Counted from the first letter of the stretch, positions 1 to 9,676 are shown. The stretch is 64,000 bases of DNA from CAVVJA01 sp963779485 (GCA_963779485.1 CAVZYJ010000013.1:620001-684000); one strand, 5' to 3'. Numbers and translations: made by a program. Notes: a model not told the origin generated them from the letters alone.

Positions 1-278
1 GTGACACCCCGGGCCCGATCTTGCGAACCTGCCGGGGCTGAAGGAGACTCGCCGCCCGTCGAGCTTGTCCTGACCGGCAAGGACGGCACCCCAACCTCGC
101 CCGTTACTACGGTGAGCAATCGCGTTCGGCTCGCCGTGGTCGCCAGCTGTGGCATCGCTCACCGGTGGTTGGTGAATGGATTAGCTTGCGGCAGAACGGG
201 AACAATCCGCGACACATAGACCGTCGGCTGGTGCGCTCCCGGGCGGGGCGCGGCTAACCGCAATTGACAGGAGTTCGG

Positions 279-788
279 ATGGCGACGAAGACCGCGACCA
301 GAAAGACCGGCACGTCCGCGAGGGCGACGAAGACCGCGACCAGGAAGACCGGCACGTCCGCGAGGGCCGCGAAGACCGCGACTAAAAAGACCGGCACGTC
401 CGCGAGGGCCGCGAAGACCGCGACTAAAAAGACCGGCAGATCCGCGAGCGCGACAACCGGCAAGAAGTCTCGCGGGGCAACCACCAAGGTGTCGGCCACC
501 TCGGCCTCAGCCAAGAAGCGCTCGGCCGCGCCCCCTGCAGATAAGGACATCACCGCAGCGCACCGGTCCCTGACCCGTGCGGCACGAAGCGAGGCGCAGC
601 TGCGGCGGGCGCTGAGTAAGCACAAGAAAGACGTGGCCGGCATGAAGACCGAGGTGAAAGGACGCCGCAAGGACATCAAGCAGTTGCAAGGCGAGCTCGC
701 CGACGTCAAGAAGTCGCGCAAGACTGCGACTGCGAAGCTGCAGAAGGCCGACGCGACCGCAGTCAAGCAGGCCGCCAGCGCGACCTGA
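279..788 (+). CDS. Lys/Ala/Thr-rich histone H1-like protein
   Basis: The first half is about four tandem copies of a 15-residue unit resembling TKTATRKTGTSARA, coded by a 45-bp repeat. The second half (from about residue 85) is charged and probably helical, rich in K, R, E and Q. This composition resembles bacterial H1-like nucleoid proteins, whose basic tails bind DNA; that role is inferred from composition alone. I start at ATG 279 because ACAGGAG lies 5 nt upstream; an in-frame TTG at 264 is the alternative. It stands alone, with no gene call before it. The repeat number may vary between strains. Confidence 0.7.
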   Translation: MATKTATRKTGTSARATKTATRKTGTSARAAKTATKKTGTSARAAKTATKKTGRSASATTGKKSRGATTKVSATSASAKKRSAAPPADKDITAAHRSLTRAARSEAQLRRALSKHKKDVAGMKTEVKGRRKDIKQLQGELADVKKSRKTATAKLQKADATAVKQAASAT

Positions 789-955
789 GGTTCGGCCAAG
801 CGAGGCGTTCAGGTTCGTCCGGCTGCGAGCGCTTGCCCTGGACTCGGTCCAAACGTCGCCGCGGACGCATACGGGCCATCGGCGCCGGGTGTGCTATCGG
901 TGGACCGCGCTGACGGTCACGCGCTGTTCTGGGCACTACGCCAGGACCGGGGCCC

Positions 956-3202
956 TCAGGCTAGCCACGTTCCCCGTCCCTGCGCGGCCATCCGAGCTGC
1001 TTCCACCAGCTTTGGCTGCAATCGGCGCACGGCGTCGACGTGATCGGCCGTCCAGACGACGCGGACAGCGGCCACCTCGGTGCCCGGCACGGAATCCGCG
1101 GCGACCGCGTCAGCCCAGCGGCCTTCGCCGAGCTGCTCCGCCGTGATCGGATCGGGCGGGAGGCGCCCGTCGACGGACAGACTCCCGGCCAGCTCGTCAT
1201 ACCAGCGTTCGATTTTCTGCGCGGACGCGATGATCTCGTGGTCGGCTTGGGCCAGGCTGCTCGCGCCGTCGAACCCGTGCCACAGATCGACGACTGCGTC
1301 AGCAGCGAGGCGAAGAGCGACTGTTCCGGTCACGAGCGAGCTGGCCTCGGCCAGCGGCACGTGTTTGGCCCCGCGGTCAGCGAGGTACTGGCGGAAGGCG
1401 TCGTCGAGTCGACCGAAAGCAGACAGCGCGGCGGCCTGCTCGGCGGTCGCGCTGCCCCGATCGCCGGTCAGGTTGGCGGCCACCACGCGGCTGAGATAGT
1501 GCGAACTGCTGCGATACGCGGCACCGAGCGCGAAGCCGAGTGCCGTGTTGGCGCCGCGCGGCCAGAAGACCAGGCCGACGGCCAGGCTGACGAGGCAGCC
1601 GATCGCGACGTCCTCGATCCGGACGAGGCCGACCTTCCAGCCGACCGGCTGGATGATGTTGAACAGGATCACGACGACGACCGTGAACGCGGCCTGACCG
1701 GCAAGGAACGAAATTGCCGCTGGTGCGAAGCCGGCCAACAGCACCGCTATGGGGAGGATCACCCAGAGCACAACGGTGTTCGTGCCAATCGCTACGAGGA
1801 TCGTGCCACCGACGACGAACCCAAGAGCGGTGCCGAGTAGGCCACGCAGCGCGTTCTGCCCGGTGTTGAGCGCCGTCGAGCGGAGGACCGAGAGCACGCC
1901 GAAGACCACCCAGAAGGAATGCTGCACCTGAAGCAGGTTCGCCACTAGCACGGCGACCGCGAGCGCGGCGGCTGATCGCAGGCTGTTGTGCAACCACGCC
2001 GATCGGACGTTCAGGTGCGTCCGGGCCCGGAACCGCGCGACGTACCAGGCACCGTGCGCCTCGGGCATACGACCCAGCAGCCGATCGATGAAGGAGCGCG
2101 CCTCTGCGGCGCCCATCAGCTGCACGTTGCCGCCGACCTGACGAGCGGCGTAGCCGAGCTCCTGGCCTCGGAACGACGGCTCACACGACGTCAGGCGCAG
2201 CTGGCGACGAACCGTGTCACTGTGCCGAACGACGTCCATCGCCGCATGGAGTCGCTCCATCGCGGCGTCGAGGGCGGCCCGAGCCGGGCGGGTGTCGATG
2301 TCGGAGGGCAGGCCGAGTACATCGGCACAGCGGTCGAGCACGTCGGCGGCCGCGTGCCAGACGGCGGCAACCTCGGACACTGCTGCCGCCCGCTTGACGG
2401 CTAACCCGTACTGGCTGGCGATGGTCGAGACCCAGTCGAGTTCGTCGACCATCCGAACCATGGCCCGACCACTCGTCGTGAGTGTTGTCGGGCGGTAGGC
2501 CGTCCGGCGAAAGCTCTGACGGAGGGCCTCGATGGACGCGCGAGCCGCCGCCGCCGTGTCGGCATCCTCGGCCCGCGCGTCTGCCCCCGAGCTGTGTACC
2601 GCGGCCGCGGCCTGGCCGCGGAGTCGGGCGGCGATTCCGCGGCAGGCTTCGCCGGCCTTGAGGCGCAAAGAGTCCCGATCACCTTCCGGCCAGATGATCG
2701 CGAGCGCGAGCAGGGCCAGCGCCGATCCGAGGCCCCAGCCGGCGACGCGAGCCGGGACGTCGGCGGCCGATCCAGTCGTCGAAACGGGGAGGATCCAGGC
2801 GAGAAGCAAGGTGGTCGTGGAGGCCGCGAGCACCGAGCTGAGTACGCCGACGAACGCGATAGCGAAGCCGGCGACGGCCATGCTGATCGTTGCCGTCCAG
2901 ATGTTGACCGAGAAGAGGGTGGCGAGGCAGACGAGAACCGCACTAGTCGCGGCGAGCGCCAGATAGTTGAGGAGGCGCTGACGCAATGGTCCGGTGATGT
3001 CGACCAGGATCAGAAGGCCGAGAGCCGCGAACACCGAGAACGTAGCCATGGCGGGGTCGCCGACAATCTCGATAGTGATCGCCAGGCAGATCGGCGCGAC
3101 GATTGCTGCCCGCAGGGCCCGGCGCAGCGCGAGGTAGTCGGGGTCCTTCGTCGCGATCCAGTCCATGACGCGCATCGGGGTCAGGGTATCCGTGAGCAGC
3201 AC
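956..3202 (-). CDS. FUSC-family inner membrane protein
   Basis: About 748 residues in the duplicated FUSC/YccS layout. An N-terminal block of roughly six hydrophobic helices (about residues 30-170) is followed by a long soluble helical region (about 180-400). A second helix block (about 410-560, with a FWVVFGVLSVLRSTALN stretch) and a cytoplasmic C-terminal tail complete it. FUSC proteins are related to aromatic-acid exporters (AaeB) and fusaric acid resistance pumps; the substrate cannot be told here. The GTG at 3202 gives the longest frame, and an in-frame ATG at 3175 is possible. It stands alone, divergent from the small membrane protein at 3318. Confidence 0.85.
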   Translation of the reverse strand: MLLTDTLTPMRVMDWIATKDPDYLALRRALRAAIVAPICLAITIEIVGDPAMATFSVFAALGLLILVDITGPLRQRLLNYLALAATSAVLVCLATLFSVNIWTATISMAVAGFAIAFVGVLSSVLAASTTTLLLAWILPVSTTGSAADVPARVAGWGLGSALALLALAIIWPEGDRDSLRLKAGEACRGIAARLRGQAAAAVHSSGADARAEDADTAAAARASIEALRQSFRRTAYRPTTLTTSGRAMVRMVDELDWVSTIASQYGLAVKRAAAVSEVAAVWHAAADVLDRCADVLGLPSDIDTRPARAALDAAMERLHAAMDVVRHSDTVRRQLRLTSCEPSFRGQELGYAARQVGGNVQLMGAAEARSFIDRLLGRMPEAHGAWYVARFRARTHLNVRSAWLHNSLRSAAALAVAVLVANLLQVQHSFWVVFGVLSVLRSTALNTGQNALRGLLGTALGFVVGGTILVAIGTNTVVLWVILPIAVLLAGFAPAAISFLAGQAAFTVVVVILFNIIQPVGWKVGLVRIEDVAIGCLVSLAVGLVFWPRGANTALGFALGAAYRSSSHYLSRVVAANLTGDRGSATAEQAAALSAFGRLDDAFRQYLADRGAKHVPLAEASSLVTGTVALRLAADAVVDLWHGFDGASSLAQADHEIIASAQKIERWYDELAGSLSVDGRLPPDPITAEQLGEGRWADAVAADSVPGTEVAAVRVVWTADHVDAVRRLQPKLVEAARMAAQGRGTWLA

Positions 3203-3317
3203 CAGCCGGCTGTCGTCGGAGAAGTGTGCGGCCCCGGCCGGCGGTGGATCAAGATCACGACCGGTAGGGCGACACTAGAGTGCTTCCAGCGGAGTCAGCT
3301 TTACCGAGAGGCAGCCG

Positions 3318-3542
3318 ATGCCCGATCCCGAAACCCGCGGGCCCCCGTCCTCCGGCCAACCACAACCACCGGCCCACGCCGCCGGGGTTCGGGGGAACCA
3401 TCTGGTGGCATTCGTCGCTATCGGGGCTCTGGCCTTGCTCGCCGTCGCAGCGGTGGTCCTCGCCCTCACGTTGGGTCGGGGCGAGCCCTCGCCGGGCGCT
3501 CCCGGGACGCCGCGGTCGCTCCCCATCCTGATGGCGCGGTGA
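3318..3542 (+). CDS. small single-pass membrane protein, unknown
   Basis: 74 residues: a Pro-rich N-terminus of about 25 residues, one hydrophobic helix (LVAFVAIGALALLAVAAVVL) and a short Pro/Gly-rich tail. GAGGCAG lies about 7 nt before the ATG. The stop is 2 nt before the start of the DUF885 gene, so the two are probably co-transcribed. I recognise no family. It could be an accessory anchor, but no function can be read from the sequence. Confidence 0.55.
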   Translation: MPDPETRGPPSSGQPQPPAHAAGVRGNHLVAFVAIGALALLAVAAVVLALTLGRGEPSPGAPGTPRSLPILMAR

Positions 3543-3544
3543 CC

Positions 3545-5191
3545 ATGGCGACTTCGTCGAGTCCGTTCTCGGAGGTCGCCGTCGACGTGTTGGCGAGCTC
3601 GCTGGCGCATGATCCCGTCAATGCCACATTCCTCGGAGAGCATCGCCACGACGGGATGCTGCCCGATCCCTCCCCCGCCGCTGCGGACGTTCGCCGTACG
3701 GAACTCCATCGCCAGCTCGCGGCCGTCGACGCGGCGGCCGTCGGTTCGGCCGACGACCGGGTGGACGCCGCGATATTGCGCACGGCCCTGCGGGCTGAAC
3801 TGTTCGAGCTGGATCAGATCCGCTCCGCGGAGTGGGATCCGATGCCCCACAATCCGGGCAACGGCCTACACGCCCTGGTGTCGCGCAACTTCGCCCCGTT
3901 GCCCGAACGGGTGCGCCACCTGGCCCAGCGGCTGCGAGCCGTTCCCGCCTACCTGGCCGCCGCCCGCGAGCGGTTGGGCGTCATGTCGCTCATTCACCTC
4001 GACACCGCGCAGGCGCAGCTCGACGGCACGCTGCGATTGCTCGACGACGCCATCCCGAACGCGGTGGCCCAGGACCGATCAGCCGTCGATCTCAGTGCCG
4101 TGATCGACCGAGCCCGCGCGGCTGTCGTCGCGCACAAGGACTGGCTAGCGGATCAGCGGGATCGGGCGGAACACGACCCGCGCCTCGGCACTGCGCGTTA
4201 CGCCGCGCAACTGGCCCTCACGTTGGACACCCCGTTCGACCCGGTTGCGCTCCTCACCCGAGCTGAAGGTGATCTGGCCGCGGTCACCGAACGGATCATC
4301 GCTGAAGCGGGACGCCTCGCCGACGTGGCTCGGCCGGACGTGGACACCGTACGTGGTGTCTTGGGCCGGTTGGCTGATGACGCACCGACCGACGTCTCCG
4401 TGCTGCGTGAGTGCCGGCATGCGCTGACCAGTGCGACCGAGTTCGTGCGCAGCCACGAGCTGGTCACCGTATTCGACGACCCGATCAACGTCGTTGCCAT
4501 GCCGGAGATCGATCGCGGTGTCGCGATCGCCTACTGCCGTCCCGCTGGTCCGCTCGAGGCCACGCCACCGCCGACCGAGCTGGCGGTCTCACCGACTCCG
4601 GCTGACTGGTCCGTCGATCAGGTTCGCTCGTTCTACCGCGAATACAACCTGCACATGCTGCATGATCTGGTCGCGCACGAGGCAATGCCCGGACACGCGT
4701 TACAGCTCGCGCACTCCAACCGGTATCGCGGCAACACGCGGGTACGAGCGGTGTGGTGGAGCGGCTCGTTCGTAGAGGGCTGGGCGGTCTACGGCGAGGA
4801 ACTCCTGGCCGAGCACGGCTATCGGTCGGGCGCCTCCCCCGCCGCTGCTGCGGCGTTGCGCATGCAGCAGCTCAAGATGCAGTTGCGCATGATCATCAAC
4901 GCGATCATGGATGTCCGGTACCACGTAGGTGATCTGGACGAGGCCCAGGCCATGGCGCTGATGGTCGGTCGCGGCTTCCAGGAGGAAGGCGAGGCAGCAG
5001 GCAAGTGGCGGCGAGTGCAGCTGACCGCCGCCCAGCTGTCGACGTACTACGTCGGTTACTGCGAGGTTCGGGACCTGGTGCGAGACGTGCAGCGCGCTCA
5101 CCCGGAATGGACCGAGCGGCGCAGGCACGACACCGTTCTCGGATTCGGATCCCCGCCCGTCCGCCATCTGCGGGTACTGCTCGGATTGTGA
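3545..5191 (+). CDS. DUF885 family metallopeptidase-like protein
   Basis: 548 residues, the usual size for DUF885. The diagnostic HEAMPGH motif (about residue 378) fits the family's HExxPGH zinc-binding signature, and no signal peptide is seen, so the protein is probably cytoplasmic. DUF885 proteins are predicted zinc carboxypeptidase-like enzymes; the substrate is unknown. I chose ATG 3545, just after the stop of the upstream small ORF, because the family N-terminus begins there; the open frame extends upstream only as antisense to the FUSC gene. Its TGA overlaps the ATG of the next gene (TGATG), indicating translational coupling. Confidence 0.88.
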   Translation: MATSSSPFSEVAVDVLASSLAHDPVNATFLGEHRHDGMLPDPSPAAADVRRTELHRQLAAVDAAAVGSADDRVDAAILRTALRAELFELDQIRSAEWDPMPHNPGNGLHALVSRNFAPLPERVRHLAQRLRAVPAYLAAARERLGVMSLIHLDTAQAQLDGTLRLLDDAIPNAVAQDRSAVDLSAVIDRARAAVVAHKDWLADQRDRAEHDPRLGTARYAAQLALTLDTPFDPVALLTRAEGDLAAVTERIIAEAGRLADVARPDVDTVRGVLGRLADDAPTDVSVLRECRHALTSATEFVRSHELVTVFDDPINVVAMPEIDRGVAIAYCRPAGPLEATPPPTELAVSPTPADWSVDQVRSFYREYNLHMLHDLVAHEAMPGHALQLAHSNRYRGNTRVRAVWWSGSFVEGWAVYGEELLAEHGYRSGASPAAAAALRMQQLKMQLRMIINAIMDVRYHVGDLDEAQAMALMVGRGFQEEGEAAGKWRRVQLTAAQLSTYYVGYCEVRDLVRDVQRAHPEWTERRRHDTVLGFGSPPVRHLRVLLGL

Positions 5192-5964
5192 TGCCGTTTC
5201 TGAATTCGAACACCCCGATCGCCTTCGCTCATCGTGGGTTCGCGCCAGACGGTGCCGAGAACTCGATGTCGGCGTTCGAGAACGCCGTGCGGCTGGGTTA
5301 TCGGTACCTGGAGACAGACGTCCGGGTGACGGCGGACGGCATCGCCCTGGCCTTCCACGACGCGGCCCTCGATCGCGTGACCGACCGGCGCGGCCGGGTG
5401 GCCGGGCTGCCCTGGCGCGAAGTGCAACAGGCGCGCATCGCGGGCACCGAGCCGATCCCGCTGCTGGTCGACGTCCTGACCGCCTGGCCCGACATCTACG
5501 TCAACCTCGACGTGAAGGCCGAGCACAGCATTGGCCCGACGATCGAGGCGATCCGGCGGACCCGGACCATCGAAAGGGTGTGCATCGGCGCGTTCTCGGA
5601 CGCGCGGGTCGCCGCCGTCCGGGCCGCGCTCGGCCCGCGGCTGTGTACCTCGCTGGGACCGCGGGAAGCCATCCGGCTGCGTGCCGCCGCGTTGCTCGGC
5701 CGGCTTCCGCTGCGGCCGGTCCATGGCTCGTGCGCGCAGGTGCCCGCCGCGGTCGGCCGGGCCCGGCTCGTGGACGGGCACTTTCTCGCCGCCGCGCACC
5801 AACTCGGCCTGCCGGTGCACGTGTGGACCGTCAACAACGCGATGGAGATGGCTCGGCTGCTCGATCTCGGCGTCGACGGCGTGATGACCGATCGTGCCGA
5901 CGTGCTGCGGGACGTGCTCACGCAGCGGGGCCAGTGGTTCCCAACTCATCGCCACGAAGGCTGA
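5191..5964 (+). CDS. glycerophosphodiester phosphodiesterase family protein
   Basis: 257 residues with the GDPD TIM-barrel signatures: AHRGFAPDGAENSMSAF near the N-terminus (His, Arg and the Glu of ENS), then LETDVRVTADG and FHDAALDRVT for metal binding and catalysis, and VWTVNN towards the end. The family hydrolyses glycerophosphodiesters to glycerol-3-phosphate and an alcohol. No signal peptide is seen, so a cytoplasmic enzyme is likely. Its ATG overlaps the DUF885 stop codon, making the two a coupled pair. Confidence 0.92.
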   Translation: MPFLNSNTPIAFAHRGFAPDGAENSMSAFENAVRLGYRYLETDVRVTADGIALAFHDAALDRVTDRRGRVAGLPWREVQQARIAGTEPIPLLVDVLTAWPDIYVNLDVKAEHSIGPTIEAIRRTRTIERVCIGAFSDARVAAVRAALGPRLCTSLGPREAIRLRAAALLGRLPLRPVHGSCAQVPAAVGRARLVDGHFLAAAHQLGLPVHVWTVNNAMEMARLLDLGVDGVMTDRADVLRDVLTQRGQWFPTHRHEG

Positions 5965-6010
5965 GATCCGCCAGCCTGCGATCTTGAAGCCTGACGGCCC
6001 GGTCGCGGGG

Positions 6011-6550
6011 TCAGCCTTCGGCCGGACCAGACCGACCGATTGCCAATGCTGCTACCGCCGCAACGACGGATCCGACCGCACCCGCGGCCACCAGGCCGCC
6101 GCGGAGACGGCCGATCCGACCCTCGCGGGCGGCCGCCCCCGTGATCACGGCGTCGACGGCATCGCAGGCCGCCCCGGCGAGCAGCCACGTGGTGTCGTCG
6201 CGGCCGGTCACCGTCGCCGTCACCGTGCCGACGCCGAGCGCGACATCACGGATGCCGGCTGTCCGGGCGAGCCAGGTCACACGAGAAGCCGTTGCCGTAT
6301 CGAGACCTATCAGTCGCAGAAACGTAACCGGCGATGAGAGAAAGCTCACACCGATCGCGATACGGCCCCCACCGATTCCGGCGGCAATGACGCGGTTCGA
6401 GGGCAAACGATCGACCCAGGTTCGGGTAAAAGCGATTACAGAACGGTCAACGTCGTCGGCGGCGATGGTCAAATCCGGCGATGTCGCGGTCACGGTCGCC
6501 ATCTCCTCAGCGAGGTCACAGCAAGCATCAGAACCAATTAACCCCGTCAT
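6011..6550 (-). CDS. hypothetical membrane protein
   Basis: 179 residues. The first 45 residues are polar. Then come Gly/Ala-rich hydrophobic stretches (IGGGRIAIGVSFL; GIRDVALGVGTV; a C-terminal GGLVAAGAVGSVVAAVAALAIG), giving perhaps 3-4 membrane segments. The pattern resembles small actinobacterial membrane proteins with a GIRDxALG motif, but I cannot name the family with confidence. The start is uncertain: no good ribosome site precedes 6550, and an alternative ATG lies at 6502. It is divergent from rbpA. Confidence 0.6.
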   Translation of the reverse strand: MTGLIGSDACCDLAEEMATVTATSPDLTIAADDVDRSVIAFTRTWVDRLPSNRVIAAGIGGGRIAIGVSFLSSPVTFLRLIGLDTATASRVTWLARTAGIRDVALGVGTVTATVTGRDDTTWLLAGAACDAVDAVITGAAAREGRIGRLRGGLVAAGAVGSVVAAVAALAIGRSGPAEG

Positions 6551-6638
6551 CTCGTATTACCAGCAACGGAGGGAATCCTGCCCCTGCGTCGAGCGTTCAC
6601 TTCAGTGGAATTCAGGATGCGAATGGGAGGTGCCCACT

Positions 6639-6986
6639 ATGGCAGATCGCACCCTGCGGGGCAGTCGGCTGGGAGCCGTCAGCTACGAGACCGAGTACGG
6701 AGCTGAGCCGGCTCCGCGCAACGTTGCCGCTTACCAGTGCCCCCGCGGGCACGAGTTCACCGTGCCGTTCTCCGAAGACGCCGAGATCCCGACATCGTGG
6801 GAGTGCCGGCTCGACGGATTGGCCGCGCAGTTGATCGATGGCCCGGCACCCGAGACGAAGAAGAGCAAGCCGCCGCGTACCCACTGGGACATGCTCATGG
6901 AGCGGCGCACAGTCGCCGATCTGGAGGAGGTCCTCGCCGAGCGCTTGGACGTACTGCGGGCCCGGCGCGGGACGAAATCCGCCTGA
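6639..6986 (+). CDS. rbpA: RNA polymerase-binding protein RbpA
   Basis: 115 residues. RbpA is an essential actinobacterial transcription activator that binds RNA polymerase and group 1/2 sigma factors and stabilises the open complex. Family features are visible: an N-terminal tail with RGSRLGAVSYETE, a core zinc-type domain (CPRGHEF and WECRLDG), the basic linker KKSKPPRTHWDMLMERR, and the C-terminal sigma-interacting helix ending in DVLRARRG. ATG 6639 has GGGAGG 8 nt upstream. It faces ppm1, with a strong hairpin between them. Confidence 0.97.
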   Translation: MADRTLRGSRLGAVSYETEYGAEPAPRNVAAYQCPRGHEFTVPFSEDAEIPTSWECRLDGLAAQLIDGPAPETKKSKPPRTHWDMLMERRTVADLEEVLAERLDVLRARRGTKSA

Positions 6987-7010
6987 CCTCGTCGCCCGGT
7001 CCCTTCGATC

Positions 7011-7048
7011 GAACCGCGCACCAGGCGCCCCCGACTGGTGCGCGGTTC
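7011..7048. terminator. bidirectional hairpin between rbpA and ppm1
   Basis: A perfect 14-bp inverted repeat, GAACCGCGCACCAG at 7011-7024 and its complement at 7035-7048, with a 10-nt loop. It sits between the convergent rbpA and ppm1 stops. There is no clear U-tract, as is common for actinobacterial terminators. Confidence 0.75.
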
Positions 7049-7063
7049 ATTGGTGCTCGCCGG

Positions 7064-7822
7064 TCAGGGCCTGCGCCGTAGCAGCCCTGCAACCTGCTGC
7101 GCGCGGTGCCTGAATCCCCACTCCGTGACCCGCCACAGGGCTTCGCGCACGATCGAACCGCTCATCTTGCTTTCGCCGCGCTCTCGTTCGGCGAAGGTGA
7201 TCGGCACTTCGACGACCCGGAATCCGGCCCGAACGGCGCGCCAGACGAGGTCGACCTGGAAGCAGTAGCCCATCGAGACCACGGCTTCGTAGTCGATGGT
7301 GTCGAGAACGGCCCTTTGGTAGACGCGATATCCACCCGTCGCGTCGTGCAGGTCGATCCCGAGGGCAAGGCGGGTGTAGAGGTTCGCCCCGCGCGAGAGC
7401 AGCTCACGCGACTTCGGCCAGTTGACGACGTGGCCGCCCGGCACCCATCGCGATCCCAACACGACGTCGGCATCGTCGAGAGCCGCGACCAGCTCTGGAA
7501 GCTGCTCCGGGGCGTGCGACCCATCGGCGTCCATCTCGACCAGAACGTCGAATCCCCGCTCGAGACCCCACCCAAACCCCGCGATGTAGGCGGCGCCGAG
7601 TCCCGCCTTCGCCGCGCGATGCAGCACGTCGATGCGCGAGTCCTCGCCGCTCATCGCCTCGGCGATCTTGCCCGTGCCGTCCGGGCTGCCGTCGTCGACG
7701 ATCAGCACGTGCGAGTCAGGCATCGCGGTGAACAGCCGTCCGACAATCACTTCGATGTTGTCCCGCTCGTTATATGTCGGAATGATGACCAGCACACCGG
7801 CGTCTGTCGGCTGCTCAGTCAC
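7064..7822 (-). CDS. ppm1: polyprenol monophosphomannose synthase
   Basis: 252-residue GT2 glycosyltransferase of the DPM1 type. It transfers mannose from GDP-mannose to polyprenyl phosphate, giving the lipid-linked donor for lipomannan/lipoarabinomannan and protein O-mannosylation. Visible: IIPTYNERDNI at the N-terminus, IVDDGSPDGTG, the metal-binding MDADGSH, and LGSRWVPGG. It lacks the C-terminal membrane domain of some family members. It overlaps lnt by 8 bp; in mycobacteria the corresponding Lnt and Ppm1 domains are coupled or fused, so co-function at the membrane is likely. Confidence 0.95.
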   Translation of the reverse strand: MTEQPTDAGVLVIIPTYNERDNIEVIVGRLFTAMPDSHVLIVDDGSPDGTGKIAEAMSGEDSRIDVLHRAAKAGLGAAYIAGFGWGLERGFDVLVEMDADGSHAPEQLPELVAALDDADVVLGSRWVPGGHVVNWPKSRELLSRGANLYTRLALGIDLHDATGGYRVYQRAVLDTIDYEAVVSMGYCFQVDLVWRAVRAGFRVVEVPITFAERERGESKMSGSIVREALWRVTEWGFRHRAQQVAGLLRRRP

Positions 7823-9446
7823 GGGCTGTCCCCACTCTCTCCCGATCGGCCGTGTCGTTCGTACCGGCCCGACGTCGGGTCCGCCGGGCGGTGATCATTC
7901 TGCCGCGAGGCGCGGACAGCACCGACACCGCCGCGGCAACCAGCGCCAGGCCCGACAGTACGTACTCCGGGATCGGGCCGATCTTGGTGGCCAGCGTCTG
8001 GGACGTGCGCAGCGGGACCGTGGCCACGATCACGTCCGGGGTGAACAGGGCGCCGGACCGTTGACGCACCGTGCCGTCCGGTCCGACGACGGCCGAGATG
8101 CCGCTCGTCGACACCTGCAAGGTGGTGCGGGCGTGCTCGACGGCGCGCAGCTGGGTCATCGCCAACTGCTGGTAGGTCTCTGCGGTATGCCCGAACGTCG
8201 CATTGTTGGTCTGCACCACGATCAGCTGCGCACCCGCGACAACCGACGATCGCACAAGACCGTCATAGGCCACTTCGAAGCAGATCACGTCGCCGAACTC
8301 GAACGGACCGCCGGTCAGCAATCCGTTGCCCTTCCCCGCGATCATGTCCCGCGACACCAGATTCGCCTTGGAACTCACCAGCCGGGCCAGCCCGCGCAAC
8401 GGGACGTATTCGCCCCACGGCACCGGATGCCGTTTGGTGTACACAGCACCGGGCCCGGTTTTCGGAAACCACATGATGCCGTCGTTGCTGTCGTGGTTAT
8501 CGCCCGGACCGTTGACCACGGCGCCGACGAGTAGCGGCACACCGATCGCGTCGACGGCCTTGGTGATCTGGGCCGCAGCGTCGGGATTGCTATACGGGTC
8601 GATGTCCGAGGAGTTCTCGGGCCACACGACAAGGTCCGGTCGGGGCACCTGCCCCGACTTCACCCGATCGGCCAGCTGCAACGTCTGAGTCACGTGGTTG
8701 TCGAGTACCTGGCGGCGGCGCGCATTGAACTCCAGCCCGGCATCGGGCACGTTTCCCTGAACGAGGGCCACGGTCGCGGTGCGACCCGAGTTGTCAGCTG
8801 GTGGTCGCAACGGCCAGGCCAGGACCGCACCGAGCAGCGGCACAGCCAGCAGGAAGGCGCCCCCGGTGACGGCAACGCGCCAGTGCCACGGCCCGCGCCG
8901 GAAGGCCAGCAGACCCATCGCGAGGCCGCCGGCAGCCGTGGCCACCGCGTAGGTGACGAGCGGTGCGCCACCAACGGCCGCGAACCACCGCAGCGGCGAC
9001 TCAGCCTGGCTGAACGCCAGCCGACCCCACGGGAAGCCGCCGAACGGCCCGCGGTCCCGCACCGCTTCGGTGAGCACCCATACGGCGCCGATCCATAGCG
9101 GGGCGGCCCGGAGTCGTTGTACGAGAGTCAGCAGCGCCGCGGTGCCGGCGTAGTAACCGGCCTCCGCGCCGGCCAAGATCAGCCAGGGCGCCGCGCCGAC
9201 GTAGATGCCCGTCCAGCTCAACAAGGGGACGAAGAATGCCGCGCCGTAGAGCAGACCGAGCCAGGCCGCCGTGCGGCAGCGCCGCCCGTGGACGGCCACC
9301 GAGAGACCGGCGACGCTGACGACGGCGAGGGGCCAGATTCCGAAGCGCGGAAAAGCGAGCACGCCGAGCAGGCCCGACGCCACGGCCACGAGCGCCGCCC
9401 ACCGCGCCCGGAACGGGGCGCGCAGCTCGTCGCGGCGCAGCAGCAT
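7815..9446 (-). CDS. lnt: apolipoprotein N-acyltransferase
   Basis: 543 residues. Lnt N-acylates the diacylglyceryl-cysteine of lipoproteins. The N-terminal half has about six to seven membrane helices (first at RARWAALVAVASGLLGVLAF). A nitrilase-like domain follows from about residue 225, with catalytic-type motifs LVVWPENSSD (Glu), KRHPVPWGEYVP (Lys) and FEFGDVICFEVAYDG (Cys). A final helix (YVLSGLALVAAAVSVL) and an Arg-rich tail end the protein. It lies upstream of and overlaps ppm1. The start at 9446 gives the usual N-terminus. Confidence 0.95.
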   Translation of the reverse strand: MLLRRDELRAPFRARWAALVAVASGLLGVLAFPRFGIWPLAVVSVAGLSVAVHGRRCRTAAWLGLLYGAAFFVPLLSWTGIYVGAAPWLILAGAEAGYYAGTAALLTLVQRLRAAPLWIGAVWVLTEAVRDRGPFGGFPWGRLAFSQAESPLRWFAAVGGAPLVTYAVATAAGGLAMGLLAFRRGPWHWRVAVTGGAFLLAVPLLGAVLAWPLRPPADNSGRTATVALVQGNVPDAGLEFNARRRQVLDNHVTQTLQLADRVKSGQVPRPDLVVWPENSSDIDPYSNPDAAAQITKAVDAIGVPLLVGAVVNGPGDNHDSNDGIMWFPKTGPGAVYTKRHPVPWGEYVPLRGLARLVSSKANLVSRDMIAGKGNGLLTGGPFEFGDVICFEVAYDGLVRSSVVAGAQLIVVQTNNATFGHTAETYQQLAMTQLRAVEHARTTLQVSTSGISAVVGPDGTVRQRSGALFTPDVIVATVPLRTSQTLATKIGPIPEYVLSGLALVAAAVSVLSAPRGRMITARRTRRRAGTNDTADRERVGTARD

Positions 9447-9676
9447 GGCTTTCAGTATTCCCGTCCCGGATCACGGACGGGTTGCCGTCACGTGAGAGGC
9501 AGGAGGCGGACACACACCGCGTCCACACCACTCCATTTCGGCGTGCTCGGGCCAGAGGATGTACGGTTGCGCCCCATTGAGCTACCGTTTTGGTCGGCTG
9601 TGGGGCGCTAGCCGAGTGCTGCACACCATCGGCGAAGCGGCAACGACGCCGAAGCGCAGGCACTCGTGAGAAGGCG

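Noticed and set aside
1..219. Open frame at the very start of the window
   Set aside because: No ribosome site, no recognisable domain, and composition like random GC-rich sequence; it may be non-coding or the tail of an unseen gene.
789..955. Possible small gene after the H1-like protein
   Set aside because: Only an Arg/Pro-rich frame antisense to the FUSC gene is open.
2594..3544. Long N-terminal extension of the DUF885 gene
   Set aside because: It is antisense to the FUSC gene and then overlaps the small membrane ORF; the family N-terminus starts at 3545.
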